From positions 930,001-994,000 of the forward strand of contig CAWHCN010000011.1 in the NCBI GenBank assembly GCA_963827935.1: a stretch of 64,000 nucleotides of DNA, written 5' to 3'. Each line of letters begins with the position of its first letter. Within the stretch, counting starts at the first letter, position 1. The DNA comes from DATFNV01 sp963827935. GTDB lineage: Bacteria > Planctomycetota > Planctomycetia > Gemmatales > Gemmataceae. Positions 29,506 to 38,193 of the stretch are shown here, in pieces. The position numbers and the translations under genes are program-made. Under the pieces are notes generated by a model. It was not told where the DNA came from. It saw only the letters and a program-made list of their open reading frames with translations, and made no database searches.

Positions 29506-31454
29506 GGACTTCTGTTCAACCTGGCGCTTTTTGCCGAAGTGCGAGTAAACGACCGCCGAACCCGTTCTCTGGAGCGACCCGAGCTTTCCTATCGGGAATC
29601 TGATCATACAACACAGCTGTCATGGATGGCGTGTTGCTCCCACCTCTGGAGGCGGTGTCCGCAAGCGCGGCTTTGACCGCGCTGGTTGCGCGGCGTTTGG
29701 CAGAAGTGGATCAGTTGCGCGCCGAAGTGTCCAGCCTGCGGCGTGAGAATTTGGAGTTGCGGCAACAGGCCGGGTATTGGCGGAGCCGACACGCCGATGC
29801 CGTGGAGCGAATCGCGGCGTTGGAACAGGAAAACGAACAGCTCCGCGGCGAGAATCGCAAGCTGCAAGCCGAACGCTTTGGACGCCGCTCCGAGAAGCAC
29901 TCCGGTAGCGACCGCTCCAACGATCTCGATGACCCCACGCAAGCCAAGCCGAAACGCCAACGCGGTCGCCAACCCGGTCAGCCCGCTCCAAAGCGCCGCG
30001 ATTACAGCCACCTGCCCACTCGTGAGCAGTTCATCGACCTGCCCGCAGCGGACCAGAACTGTCCGCAGTGTGGCCTGCCGCTGAAAGCGTGCGGCAGCGA
30101 AGATTCGGAACAGCTCGAAATCGAAGTCAGCGTCTATCGCCGCGTGATCCACCGGCGGCGGGGCCAGCGGACTTGTGGCTGTCCGGGGCCGCGCACGGTC
30201 ACGGCGCCGCCAGCGCCCAAGTTGATCCCTAAGTCGCTGCTGGGCGTATCGGTGTGGGTGGAAATCCTGCTGGACAAGTTCGCCAGTTATCGGCCGACGC
30301 AACGGTTGCTCGAGCAATGGCGGTTGTTGGGGCTGGACCTGGCGGCGGGCACCGTCACCGATGGGTTGCAGCGGTTGGAGCCGCTGTTTGCGCCGATCAT
30401 GGAAGCACTGCGGCAACGCAACCGCCAGTCGCACTATAAGCAGGCCGATGAGACCCGCTGGCTGGTCTTCGTGGAACAGCAAGGCAAGGTGGGCTTTGGT
30501 TGGTGGCTGTGGGTCTTCAACAGCGAAGATACCGTGGTGTACCTCCTGGATGACTCGCGTAGTCATCAAGTACCGGAAGATCATTACCCGTCCCAGGCGG
30601 GCGGCGTGCTGATGGTGGATCGCTACAGCGCTTATAAAGCCATGCTCCAGGTGAAGAATGGCACGCTGATGTTGGTGTTCTGCTGGGCGCATGTCCGCCG
30701 CGACTTTGTGCGTGTGGGCAAGGGCTGGCCCGAGTTGAAGCCCTGGGCCTTGGCATGGCTGCGACGCATTCGCGACCTGTATCGGTGGAATCGACAACGA
30801 CTGGCCCAGCCGACGGACCTTGCTGGGCAAGCCGGCTTGGAGCAGGCCGTCGCAGCCATGCGGCAACAACTCGACCTCGAATTGGCCGCTCCTGACCTGC
30901 GTATGCCCGTAGACAAGGCGTTAACCAGCCTGCAAGAACATTGGTCGGGTTTGACGCAGTTCGTCGCTGACCCACGCATCCCGATGGACAACAACCTTTC
31001 GGAACGACGCTTGCGTGGGCCGGCTTTGGGGCGGAAGAACTATTACGGTTCGGGAGCCCTGTGGAGTGGCCGCCTGGCCGCGATGCTCTTTTCGATCTTG
31101 GCCACGCTCAAGCTGTGGCAGATCAATCCTCGGCTGTGGCTCAACTGGTATCTGCAAAGTTGCGCCGAGGCCGGGGGCCAGGTGCCCAACGACATCGAAC
31201 CGTTCTTGCCCTGGAACCTGAACCAAAACCTGCGCGCGAAACTGGGCCTGACTTCCCCAGAGCAGAAAATCGACACCAGTTGATCCCAGATCCGCGCCTG
31301 CCATCCCACCCGCGGCAAACCCTGCTCTTCCCTCGACGAGCAAACGAGGGCAGTGCGCACCCGGAACGGGTTCGGCGGTTGTTTACAAGTGCGAAGGCGC
31401 ATGTCATTATTTATCAATGGCTTGCGGTGTCAGCGCCAGGTTGAACAGAAGTCC
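29506..31454 (+). mobile_element. IS66-family insertion sequence (single-gene form)
   Basis: Inverted ends ggacttctgttcaacctggc at 29506-29528 and its complement at 31432-31454 enclose one transposase gene. The genes tnpA and tnpB of classical IS66 elements are absent. I see no clear 8-bp target duplication. A second, imperfect end-like sequence (cttcagttcaacctggc) lies just outside on the right at about 31459, so the right border may be a remnant of an earlier event. Confidence 0.78.
29622..31283 (+). CDS. IS66 family transposase (TnpC)
   Basis: A complete 553-residue IS66 transposase. An N-terminal coiled coil (VDQLRAEVSSLRRENLELRQ onward to ENRKLQAERFGRRSEK) precedes a zinc-ribbon (NCPQCGLPLKACGSEDSEQL with TCGCPGP), then the DDE core: QADETRWLVFVEQQGKVGF (first D), LMVDRYSAYKAML (second D) and MDNNLSERRLRGPALGRKNY (E). 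The C-terminal LWLNWYLQSCAEAGGQVPND block is typical of the planctomycete-type members. The frame is intact, so the element could be active. Confidence 0.95.
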   Translation: MDGVLLPPLEAVSASAALTALVARRLAEVDQLRAEVSSLRRENLELRQQAGYWRSRHADAVERIAALEQENEQLRGENRKLQAERFGRRSEKHSGSDRSNDLDDPTQAKPKRQRGRQPGQPAPKRRDYSHLPTREQFIDLPAADQNCPQCGLPLKACGSEDSEQLEIEVSVYRRVIHRRRGQRTCGCPGPRTVTAPPAPKLIPKSLLGVSVWVEILLDKFASYRPTQRLLEQWRLLGLDLAAGTVTDGLQRLEPLFAPIMEALRQRNRQSHYKQADETRWLVFVEQQGKVGFGWWLWVFNSEDTVVYLLDDSRSHQVPEDHYPSQAGGVLMVDRYSAYKAMLQVKNGTLMLVFCWAHVRRDFVRVGKGWPELKPWALAWLRRIRDLYRWNRQRLAQPTDLAGQAGLEQAVAAMRQQLDLELAAPDLRMPVDKALTSLQEHWSGLTQFVADPRIPMDNNLSERRLRGPALGRKNYYGSGALWSGRLAAMLFSILATLKLWQINPRLWLNWYLQSCAEAGGQVPNDIEPFLPWNLNQNLRAKLGLTSPEQKIDTS

Positions 31455-31680
31455 CGGGCACTTCAGTTCAACCTGGCAGCGTGTGCGGTTCCGGCGGGCG
31501 GTCGGAGCTGCGCTCCCGAGGGCTACCATCTCCTGCCGGTCGCCTAAGAAGCGTCCAGGTGACTCGCCGCTGCTGAACTCCGCCCGTTCATCTCGCGCAT
31601 TTTCCCCTGCTTCTCATCGCCCCCACGCCAGGTCCGGTTGTAACGCCCGCCCGCCGTTTGACTCTGGCCCAGGTCGTCGG
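31455..31680. other. Non-coding spacer
   Basis: About 225 bp between the IS66 end and the mraZ promoter region; I see nothing beyond the extra IS-end-like sequence. Confidence 0.35.
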
Positions 31681-31687
31681 TCCGCCC

Positions 31688-31715
31688 TTGTTCCGCGGAC
31701 CCGTCCGGGTATAGT
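31688..31715 (+). promoter_or_regulatory. Likely sigma-70-type promoter of mraZ
   Basis: TTGTTC (31688-31693) and TATAGT (31710-31715) are separated by 16 bp, just upstream of the MraZ box. The boxes are imperfect, so the assignment is tentative. Confidence 0.45.
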
Positions 31716-31726
31716 TTTGTAAGGAT

Positions 31727-31751
31727 GTGGGCCAAAGTGGGTTGCGGTGGG
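31727..31751 (+). promoter_or_regulatory. MraZ-binding box (three GTGGG repeats)
   Basis: GTGGG occurs at 31727, 31737 and 31747, each 10 bp apart with 5-bp spacers. This is the known operator arrangement of MraZ, which binds TGGG direct repeats spaced by one helical turn and represses its own operon. It lies 25 bp upstream of the mraZ start and just downstream of the promoter-like boxes, so autorepression is well supported. Confidence 0.85.
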
Positions 31752-31775
31752 AGCCGCTGAACATGAAAGCGGGCC

Positions 31776-32213
31776 ATGGTTCTCACCGGCACCTATCCCC
31801 GAACGCTCGACGACAAGAAGCGGCTGGTGCTTCCGCGGCGGGTGCGGGAGTTACTCCGGGAGCCGACGACGCTGTTCCTGACGCCGGGGCCGGACCAGTC
31901 GCTCTGGCTGTATGCTCCGGAGGCGCTGGAACGGTTGGCGGCGCGATTGGAACAGACGCCGGCCGCCGATGCGATGGGACGGGTGTTTCAGCGGCTCTAC
32001 TTCGCCCAGACCGAGGCCATCGAGGTGGATCGCAGTGGACGCATCCTGATCCCCGAACGCCTGCTCCAGCTGGGCGGATTGAAGCACGAGGTGGTCATGA
32101 TCGGCGTTCGCGATCATCTGGAGCTGTGGGATGCGGAGCGCTGGCAGCAGTACCTGGCCGAGAACACGCCGCGCTTCGACAGCGTGGCCGAGGCGGCCTT
32201 CGCCCCGAAGTGA
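31776..32213 (+). CDS. mraZ: Transcriptional regulator MraZ
   Basis: A 145-residue MraZ protein, a DNA-binding regulator of the division and cell-wall cluster, with two SpoVT-AbrB-like repeats: LDDKKRLVLPRRVRELL and VDRSGRILIPERLLQLGGLK. The full family pattern is present (GTYPRTLD at the start, VGVRDHLELW-type VIGVRDHLELWDAERW). The MraZ box lies directly upstream. The stop at 32211-32213 is followed after about 95 bp by a strong terminator, so unlike most bacteria this mraZ seems to be transcribed apart from rsmH at least in part. Confidence 0.96.
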   Translation: MVLTGTYPRTLDDKKRLVLPRRVRELLREPTTLFLTPGPDQSLWLYAPEALERLAARLEQTPAADAMGRVFQRLYFAQTEAIEVDRSGRILIPERLLQLGGLKHEVVMIGVRDHLELWDAERWQQYLAENTPRFDSVAEAAFAPK

Positions 32214-32307
32214 CCGACAAACACCGACGAGGGGTCGTCATCGTGCGGGCGGCATGAGCAGATGTCGTTCGTGGGGTTGGGTTGGCAGATGACCCCTTGA
32301 CCTGTTA

Positions 32308-32346
32308 CCGCGGGCCTCCCCTGGGGGAGGCCCGCGGGTCTTTTTT
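32308..32346 (+). terminator. Rho-independent terminator after mraZ
   Basis: A 13-bp stem, ccgcgggcctccc with its complement, closed by a 3-nt loop and followed by TC and six T at 32341-32346. This is a textbook intrinsic terminator between mraZ and rsmH. Confidence 0.88.
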
Positions 32347-32366
32347 CGGCATGGCTTGGAGGGGCT

Positions 32367-32446
32367 GGGTGGCACGCTCTGAGGTACTCCGAAGGGCGTG
32401 CAATCGGTGCAGCACGCCCTTCGGAGTACCTCAGAGCGTGCCACCC
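32367..32446. repeat. Dispersed hairpin repeat, family A
   Basis: Perfect 35-nt arms (32367-32401 and 32412-32446) around a 10-nt loop, nearly identical to the hairpin at 2808-2887. The pairing extends outward imperfectly (catggct on each side). It sits between the mraZ terminator and rsmH and is read through in three frames. Confidence 0.9.
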
Positions 32447-32491
32447 CTCCTTGAGCCATGTCCTATTTTCCCTCCGCCCCGATCGGCAGCC

Positions 32492-33409
32492 ATGTCCGGC
32501 TCTTCTTCCAGCCCGACGCCGCGCCATGTTGCCGTCTTGCCGGCCGAAGCATTGCATTTTCTGGAGCCGGCTCCCGGGCAAACGATGGTCGATGCCACCG
32601 TCGGCGGCGGCGGGCATGCGGCCCTGATCGCGGAACGGCTGGGACCGACGGGCCGACTCATCGGCCTGGACCGCGATGAAGCGATGCTGGACCTCGCCCG
32701 CGCCCGGCTTGCCGGTCTGCAAGTCGAGCTGTTTCATACCAACTTCGACCGACTCCGCGATCTACTGGATGAGCTGCGCGTACCGGCGGTTGACGGGGTC
32801 CTGGCGGACCTGGGGTTCTGCTCGGACCAGATGGACGCGGCGGAGCGGGGCCTCAGCTTCAGCCAGCCCGGCCCGCTCGACATGCGGCTTGACCCAACGC
32901 AGGGGGAGCCCGCCAGTGCCCTGTTGCGGCGACTCAACGAACGCGACCTGGCCGACCTGATCTATCAGTTTGGCGAGGAGCGCTTCAGCCGCCGCATCGC
33001 CCGCCGCATCGTCGAGGTGCGCCGGATAAGGCCGCTGGAGACCACGGACGAGTTGGCCGACCTGGTCCGCCGCTGCATCCCCCGGCCACGCGGCAAGCGG
33101 CACGCCATCGACCCGGCCACCCGGACTTTTCAGGCCCTGCGCATCGCCGTCAACGATGAGCTGGGTGCCCTGGAACGGCTGCTGAAGCAGTTGCCCGCGT
33201 GCGTCAAGCCGGGCCGCCTGGCCGTCGTCATCAGTTTTCACTCCCTGGAGGATCGCCTGGTCAAGACGGCGTTCCGCGACCGGGCCGTCTGGGAAGTGCT
33301 GACCCCGAAGCCGGTGCAAGCGTCGGACGAGGAGGTGCAGGGCAATCCGCGGGCCCGCAGTGCCAAGGTGCGGGCGGCACGGCGCCGGGAGCCGGCGCAT
33401 TCGATCTAG
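32492..33409 (+). CDS. rsmH: 16S rRNA m4C1402 methyltransferase RsmH
   Basis: The SAM-dependent methyltransferase (MraW) that modifies C1402 of 16S rRNA. 305 residues, intact. Motif I is DATVGGGGHAALIAERL with GLDRDEAML; DLGFCSDQMD replaces the common DLGVSSxQLD; also RGLSFSQPGPLDMRLDP, TRTFQALRIAVNDELG and VISFHSLEDRLVK. I start at ATG 32492, just before the conserved region (RHVAVLPAEALHFL); longer frames only run through the hairpin repeat. It is followed by an 83-bp gap and then a proline-rich membrane protein, replacing the ftsL position of classical dcw clusters. Confidence 0.96.
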   Translation: MSGSSSSPTPRHVAVLPAEALHFLEPAPGQTMVDATVGGGGHAALIAERLGPTGRLIGLDRDEAMLDLARARLAGLQVELFHTNFDRLRDLLDELRVPAVDGVLADLGFCSDQMDAAERGLSFSQPGPLDMRLDPTQGEPASALLRRLNERDLADLIYQFGEERFSRRIARRIVEVRRIRPLETTDELADLVRRCIPRPRGKRHAIDPATRTFQALRIAVNDELGALERLLKQLPACVKPGRLAVVISFHSLEDRLVKTAFRDRAVWEVLTPKPVQASDEEVQGNPRARSAKVRAARRREPAHSI

Positions 33410-33492
33410 CACAACCGCTTCGCTTTTGCTACGACGCCGGTCCGCCGGCTCGAGCCCGGCTCGCCTCTTCCCGTCATGGAGGACCCCCCAAC

Positions 33493-34061
33493 GTGACCCG
33501 CAAGACCCAGGTGGTGATGACCGCGGCCGCTGCGCTGACTGGACTCGCCGTGGCGACGGCCCTTTGGTTCACCCAGGATGGCAAGCCGCCGACCGAAGAC
33601 ACGCCCGCGCCGCCCCATTCGACCCGTCCAGCCACGGCGGAACCGAACAAGGAGGCACCGGTCGATCCGCACGTGATGGCCGAGGTGCGCGACGCGTATC
33701 GGAGTTCGCTGGCGGAAGGTGCTCCCCCAGGCATGTTGGAGCTGATCGGCGGCTTGGGTGCCCCCCGGCGCAATCGCCCGATCTGCCGCCCTTGCCGATG
33801 CCTGATCCGAATGTGAAGCCGGCCAAGTACGAGCCGATTCCATCGCCCGATCTGCCGCCCTTGCCGCCCGAGTTGACCAGGCCGCCGGAATTGCTGCCGC
33901 CGCCGGTCGAATCGCCGGCCCTGGAAGAAAAGGCGCCGGTGGTGCCGCCGGGCGATTTGCCGCCGCTGCCGCCGCTGCCCGAGGTGAAGGGATTGCGCGA
34001 AGCCCGCGGCGCCAGCCAAGGACGAGTCGGCCCGCCCAACCGGTGTGGCACGGTCTCCTGA
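33493..34061 (+). CDS. Proline-rich single-pass membrane protein, truncated and frameshifted
   Basis: GTG start at 33493 with an upstream ggagga. The product has a cytoplasmic tip (MTRKTQVV), one membrane segment (MTAAAALTGLAVATALWFTQ) and a proline-rich outer part. The frame slips near 33755 at a C run and continues with PDLPPLPMPDPNVKPAKYEP and repeated PDLPPLPPE units. It ends artificially where a hairpin repeat begins at 34044. The N-terminus resembles that of the next gene (MTRETKLGLVVSG), so it is likely a paralogue whose C-terminal half was lost or displaced. Position after rsmH suggests an envelope role analogous to FtsL, but that is inference. Confidence 0.6.
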
Positions 34062-34191
34062 CCGTGCCACTTCGCCTGACCGAAGGTCTCCCGGAATCCG
34101 CGATGAATGCGTGGAGACCTTCGGTCAGGCGAAGTGGCACGGTCAGGAGACCGTGCCACAACGAGGCAGCCAAGGGCGAATCGGCCCGCCC
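34013..34191. repeat. Hairpin repeat, family B, bracketed by 25-bp direct repeats
   Basis: Perfect 48-nt arms (34044-34091 and 34113-34160) around a 21-nt loop. Each arm itself holds the smaller palindrome ggcacggtctcctgaccgtg. The hairpin is flanked by direct repeats of local sequence, cagccaag followed by gacgagtcggcccgccc (34013-34037) and the same with two changes at 34167-34191. A second copy lies at 36248-36368. Confidence 0.92.
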
Positions 34192-34316
34192 TTGGCTGCG
34201 CTGCGGGCTAAGGGGTGGAACGCGCCATCCGCAGGACGGCGGCTAAACGAAAACATCGGTTGCTCTCCGCCGCCCGGGGCGGCAGAATTGCGGGACGGAA
34301 CGCAGAAGGAGGCAAG

Positions 34317-36020
34317 ATGCCGTTCAACCCTTTGGGCCGGGTGCTGGCCATGACGCGGGAAACCAAGCTCGGGCTGGTGGTGTCGGGCTCCTTCCTCGGG
34401 CTGCTTGCCGTGGTGCTGGCGCTCAAGATGACCGAGGCCCCCGAGGATACGCAGGGTGCCGACGTTGCCACCGTTGCCCAGACGGAGAAGCCGGACCCCA
34501 CTCCGCCGGCCGAGCGTTCCACGCGACCGGGGGAAACCGCCACTCCGGGCGAGGAGGGCAAGCCAACTCCTCCGCCGGCCCTGAGTGGGGATGTGACTCA
34601 AACGGCCTGCGCAACTACCGGGAGAAGAGCGGCGCGTCCATTGAAGGCCTTCCCGCCCTGCCGGGTAGCAAGACCGGGTTGAAGCCGACCAGCAAGGTAA
34701 AGCCAGGTGACCCGGACCCCGCGGAAATAGCGCTGCCGCCAATCGAAGCTGCGGTCCAGCCTCCCCCGAAAGTTCCTCAGCCGCCGGCGCCCGTGGATTC
34801 CACGCCTGGCTTCTGGGCTCGGATAGTGGCCGAGGCCAAGAGCCTCGCGCCGGCCCGGCCGGCAGTAGCCGTCAACACGGTGCCGCCTGCCGCGCCGGGA
34901 ATCAAGGAGAAGGCCCCCGAGGTGGACCTTCCGCCAGTCCCAGGGACGGCCCCCAAGACCGAGCCAAGGCTGCGTCCGGTCGCGACAACTGGCAGCGGCG
35001 GGACGGGCGGGCCCGCTCCCGGGGCCGCCATACCGCCCCTGCCGGACTGCGCCAGCCCCAGCTCCCAAGGAGAAAATCACGGTTCGACCGGCAGACCGCA
35101 ACCCGGACGGCAAGTCAGCGGGAGGCACGCCTGTCGCCCGGGCCGGCGGCGAGAAGAAGGATGTGACCGGCGGATTGCCGGACCTGGGCGCACCGCCCGC
35201 GCCTTCGGCAGGGACGGCTTCTCCGTCGCCCGGCGCTTCAACCACAGATAATCTCCGGCCGATTCCGGTGCCCACGCCGCTGCCGCCAGTAGCAGTCCCG
35301 GTCGCCGAGATCCCGACGAAGCCGACGACGACAAAGCCCCCGAACGAGGTGGCCGGTCCGGATGCCGGAAAGCCTGCCAGCGTCGTCCCTGTGCCGCCCG
35401 TGTCTTCCCGGCCGACGCCGGAGCCCATTGAGGTTCCCGGCACGCCGACGGCTTCCATCCCGGCGATGACGGTGCCGGTGAGCCGGACTCCGGTGGTGCG
35501 GGCGGCCCAGCCGGACGTGATCAGCTACACCGAGGAAACCTACGTGGCCGCCCCCGGCGATACCTTCCAGAGCATCAGCCGGGCCAAGTACAACAGCGAC
35601 AAGTATGCCCGTGCCCTGTACCTCTTCAATCGCAGCCATCCGCTGGCCGAGGAGGAACTGTCCCCGGATGCGCCGTTGAAGACGCGGCCGAAGATCTATC
35701 TGCCCCCGGCCGAGATTCTGGAGAGTCGCTATCCGGATCAGATCCTCAAGGATGCTCCGCCCGTCGGCACGCCGAATGTCACGGTGGGTGCCAGTCCCGC
35801 GCGGCCGGCGCCGGCTCCCATGGCCGCCGCTGCTCCGCGGACCTATCGGGTGGCTGCCGCCGGCGAATATGAGTACGACATCGCGAAGCGCCTGCTGGGC
35901 GACGGCAATCGCTGGGTGGAGATCAACAAGCTCAATCCCGGCTGGACCCCCGAGAAGCCGCTGCCTGGAGGCGCAACGCTGAATCTACCGGCCGACTGCG
36001 CAGGTGCCCTGAGCCGTTGA
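34317..36020 (+). CDS. LysM-domain membrane protein (frameshifted)
   Basis: Start ATG 34317 with a strong aaggagg 5 bp upstream. A single membrane helix (LGLVVSGSFLGLLAVVLALK) anchors a long proline/threonine-rich linker that leads to two LysM-type peptidoglycan-binding modules: ETYVAAPGDTFQSISRAKYN with ALYLFNRSHP, and YRVAAAGEYEYDIAKRLLGD with WVEINKLNPGWTPEK. Frame changes lie near 34620 and between 35050 and 35165. After mending it has about 567 residues. LysM proteins bind the glycan chains of peptidoglycan; next to mraZ-rsmH it may tie the envelope to the cell wall or division apparatus. It ends at TGA 36020, followed by a hairpin. Confidence 0.82.
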
Positions 36021-36055
36021 TTGAACCGTGCACGAAGGAAGCGTCTACGCCACTG

Positions 36056-36116
36056 GGGCAGCCCGAAGCGCCAGCGAGGTTTCGCCGTACGTCCTCGCTG
36101 GCGCTTCGGGCTGCCC
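36056..36116. repeat. Hairpin repeat, family C
   Basis: 24-nt arms, gggcagcccgaagcgccagc followed by gagg and their complement, around a 13-nt loop. The same arms occur at 38904-38965 and 60470-60535. It lies 36 bp after the LysM gene and may act as its terminator. Confidence 0.9.
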
Positions 36117-36202
36117 GGATTCGCCCCGGGCGGGGACCCTGCAAAAACGATCATCACGCTAATGCGCTCACTTCGTGGGCGGCTCCCGGTCGCCCGCCGC
36201 CG

Positions 36203-36430
36203 TAACCGTTTTCGTTACCTTTTTGTTACACCTGCCCTTCCCTGCCCGTTGTGGCACGGTCTCCTGACCGTGCCACCCGGTCTGACCGAAGGTCTCCCGG
36301 AATCCGCGATGGATGCGTGGAGACCTTCGGTCAGACCGGGTGGCACGGTCAGGAGACCGTGCCACAACAATTCCGTTGCTTCCGAACCCCCCTAACCGTT
36401 TTCGTTACCCTTTTGTTACACCTTCCCTTC
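36203..36430. repeat. Hairpin repeat, family B, bracketed by 38-bp direct repeats
   Basis: Perfect 50-nt arms (36248-36297 and 36319-36368) around the same 21-nt loop as the copy at 34044. Direct repeats taaccgttttcgttacc and following bases flank it at 36203-36240 and 36393-36430, differing at two positions. It lies in the spacer upstream of the PQQ-propeller gene, so the duplication may have copied part of a promoter region. Confidence 0.92.
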
Positions 36431-36517
36431 ACCAGGCGGGTACACTGAGTAGGAGGATCGGCGGCCGGCTCAGCCCAGGGCGGGATCCGCGGGTTCTCGG
36501 TCTCTCGGAGGTGCCCC

Positions 36518-37966
36518 GTGATTCGTGCTGCCGTCCGCATCGGCCTGGTTCTGCTCCTGGCCGCAGTGCTCCTTCCGTGGGCGCGTGCCCAGCAGCAGGC
36601 CGGCAACCTCAACGGCCAGCAACGGGGCGGGGGAGAGCCGGCGGTCGGGCCGCCGTCCGAGTTCCGCAGCAAGGACGGCACGCGGAAGGGATGGAAAGTG
36701 ACGATCCCCGGCAATCGGCCGTTGGCCACGCCGGCGGTGGTTGACGGGAAGGTGTTCCTCGGCGGCGGGTTCGGCAGCCACGAGTTCTACGCCTTCGACG
36801 CTGTCACCGGCAAGATGCATTGGCTGTATCGCACCAAGGACGACGGTCCCACCGCGGCCGCCGTGGCCGACGGCCACGTCGCCTTCAACACCGAAAGCTG
36901 CGAGCTGGAGATCCTCACCCTCGACGGCAAGCCGGTCTGGAAGAAGTGGCTGGGCGACCCGCTGATGAGCATGCCGGCCATCGGCGGCGGCAAGGTCACC
37001 ATGGCCTATCCTAATAGCAAGGGCGACCGCAAACACTACCTGGCCTGTTTCGAGTTGAAAACCGGCAAGGAGCTGTGGAAGCAGCCGATCTCCGGCGACA
37101 TCATCTCCGCACCGGTGATCGACGGCGAGCGGGTCTTCTGCGCCACTCTCGACGGAACGCTCTACTGCTTCAAGGCCGAAGGGGAGCTGGCCTGGCGGGA
37201 GGCGAAGAACGCCACTTCGGCGCCAGTCGTGGCCGCCGGCGAGTGCTACTTCAGCTGCCGCGATCAAACGACCGTGCAAAAGGAAGGTAAACCGGCGTCG
37301 CAGCAGTTCGAGGCGCTGGCCCGGCGCGGCGGCGAGGCCAAGGACAAGGTCCGCGAGATGCCGGACACCCGCCGGCCCGCCGACTATCTCGATGGCGGCA
37401 AGCGGGCCAAGTCGCGCCTGGAAAACAGCTACCAAGTCATCGATGCCAACGTCGGCTTTGCCGGCGCCAGCAAGGGGGACGCGAAGATCGGGCAGGCGGG
37501 ACGCAACCTGGGGCAGAACAGCGTTATCGGCGTCTGGTCCTACCAGGGATCACGCCCCTTCGTCGTCGGCGGCCGGATTTACAGCGCCATGGGCGACACC
37601 CTCAAGTGCGTCGATCTCAAGAGCGAGAAAGTGCTCTGGAAGATCGACCTCCGCGAGAAGAAGGACAAGGGCGAGCTGCTCGACGCCGTGCTGACCCCGC
37701 CGGCCCTGGTCAACGGCAAGATCTTCCTGGGCACGGCCGCCGGTGAGGTGCTTTGCCTGTCGGCCGACACGGGGAAGACTTTGTGGAGCGCCAATGTCGG
37801 CGAGCCGATCGCCTTCCAGCCGGCGGTGGCCCGGGGACGCGTCTACGTCGCCACCAGCGCCGGTAGCCTGATCTGCCTGGAAACGGGCGATGACAAGGAC
37901 GACGGCTGGCTCATGTGGGGCGCGAACGCGGGACATACGGGGCAGAAGGTGACGACGGCAAAATGA
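36518..37966 (+). CDS. Secreted PQQ-like beta-propeller protein
   Basis: A 482-residue protein with a signal peptide (MIRAAVRIGLVLLLAAVLLP) and a series of PQQ/quinoprotein-like blades, each with a motif of the AFDAVTGKMHWLY or CFELKTGKELWKQ kind; others are CVDLKSEKVLWKIDL and LSADTGKTLWSANVGEPIA. No catalytic residues of alcohol dehydrogenases are evident, so it is more likely a binding or scaffold protein of the periplasm, of a type very common in planctomycetes. Frame intact. A spacer with tandem repeats follows. Confidence 0.88.
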   Translation: MIRAAVRIGLVLLLAAVLLPWARAQQQAGNLNGQQRGGGEPAVGPPSEFRSKDGTRKGWKVTIPGNRPLATPAVVDGKVFLGGGFGSHEFYAFDAVTGKMHWLYRTKDDGPTAAAVADGHVAFNTESCELEILTLDGKPVWKKWLGDPLMSMPAIGGGKVTMAYPNSKGDRKHYLACFELKTGKELWKQPISGDIISAPVIDGERVFCATLDGTLYCFKAEGELAWREAKNATSAPVVAAGECYFSCRDQTTVQKEGKPASQQFEALARRGGEAKDKVREMPDTRRPADYLDGGKRAKSRLENSYQVIDANVGFAGASKGDAKIGQAGRNLGQNSVIGVWSYQGSRPFVVGGRIYSAMGDTLKCVDLKSEKVLWKIDLREKKDKGELLDAVLTPPALVNGKIFLGTAAGEVLCLSADTGKTLWSANVGEPIAFQPAVARGRVYVATSAGSLICLETGDDKDDGWLMWGANAGHTGQKVTTAK

Positions 37967-38088
37967 GCAGTGCTTCGTCAATCCTCGTTTGAGGGATTGG
38001 TGACCCCTGCCGGCTTTTCCGGCAGCTGAAGAAGGTCGGAGGCTAGAACGGGGTGGTCTCCGGGTAGCCGAACTCGCCAGAGTTCGAG

Positions 38089-38172
38089 TTTTCTGAAGTC
38101 TGGCGACTGCAGTTACCCAAATTCTTATGGTTTTCTGAAGTCTGGCGACTTCAGCTACCCAAATTCTTACAG
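38089..38172. repeat. Two tandem 42-bp repeats
   Basis: The unit starts ttttctgaagtctggcgact and occurs at 38089-38130 and 38131-38172 with a few changes. A related half-palindrome (gaactcgccagagttc) lies just upstream. It is in the spacer between the convergent PQQ and RraA-like genes. Confidence 0.85.
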
Positions 38173-38193
38173 TTGACGACGTACTGGCCCCGC

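Noticed and set aside
29506..31454. An 8-bp target duplication for the IS66 element
   Set aside because: The bases on either side of the inverted ends do not match, so no duplication can be claimed.
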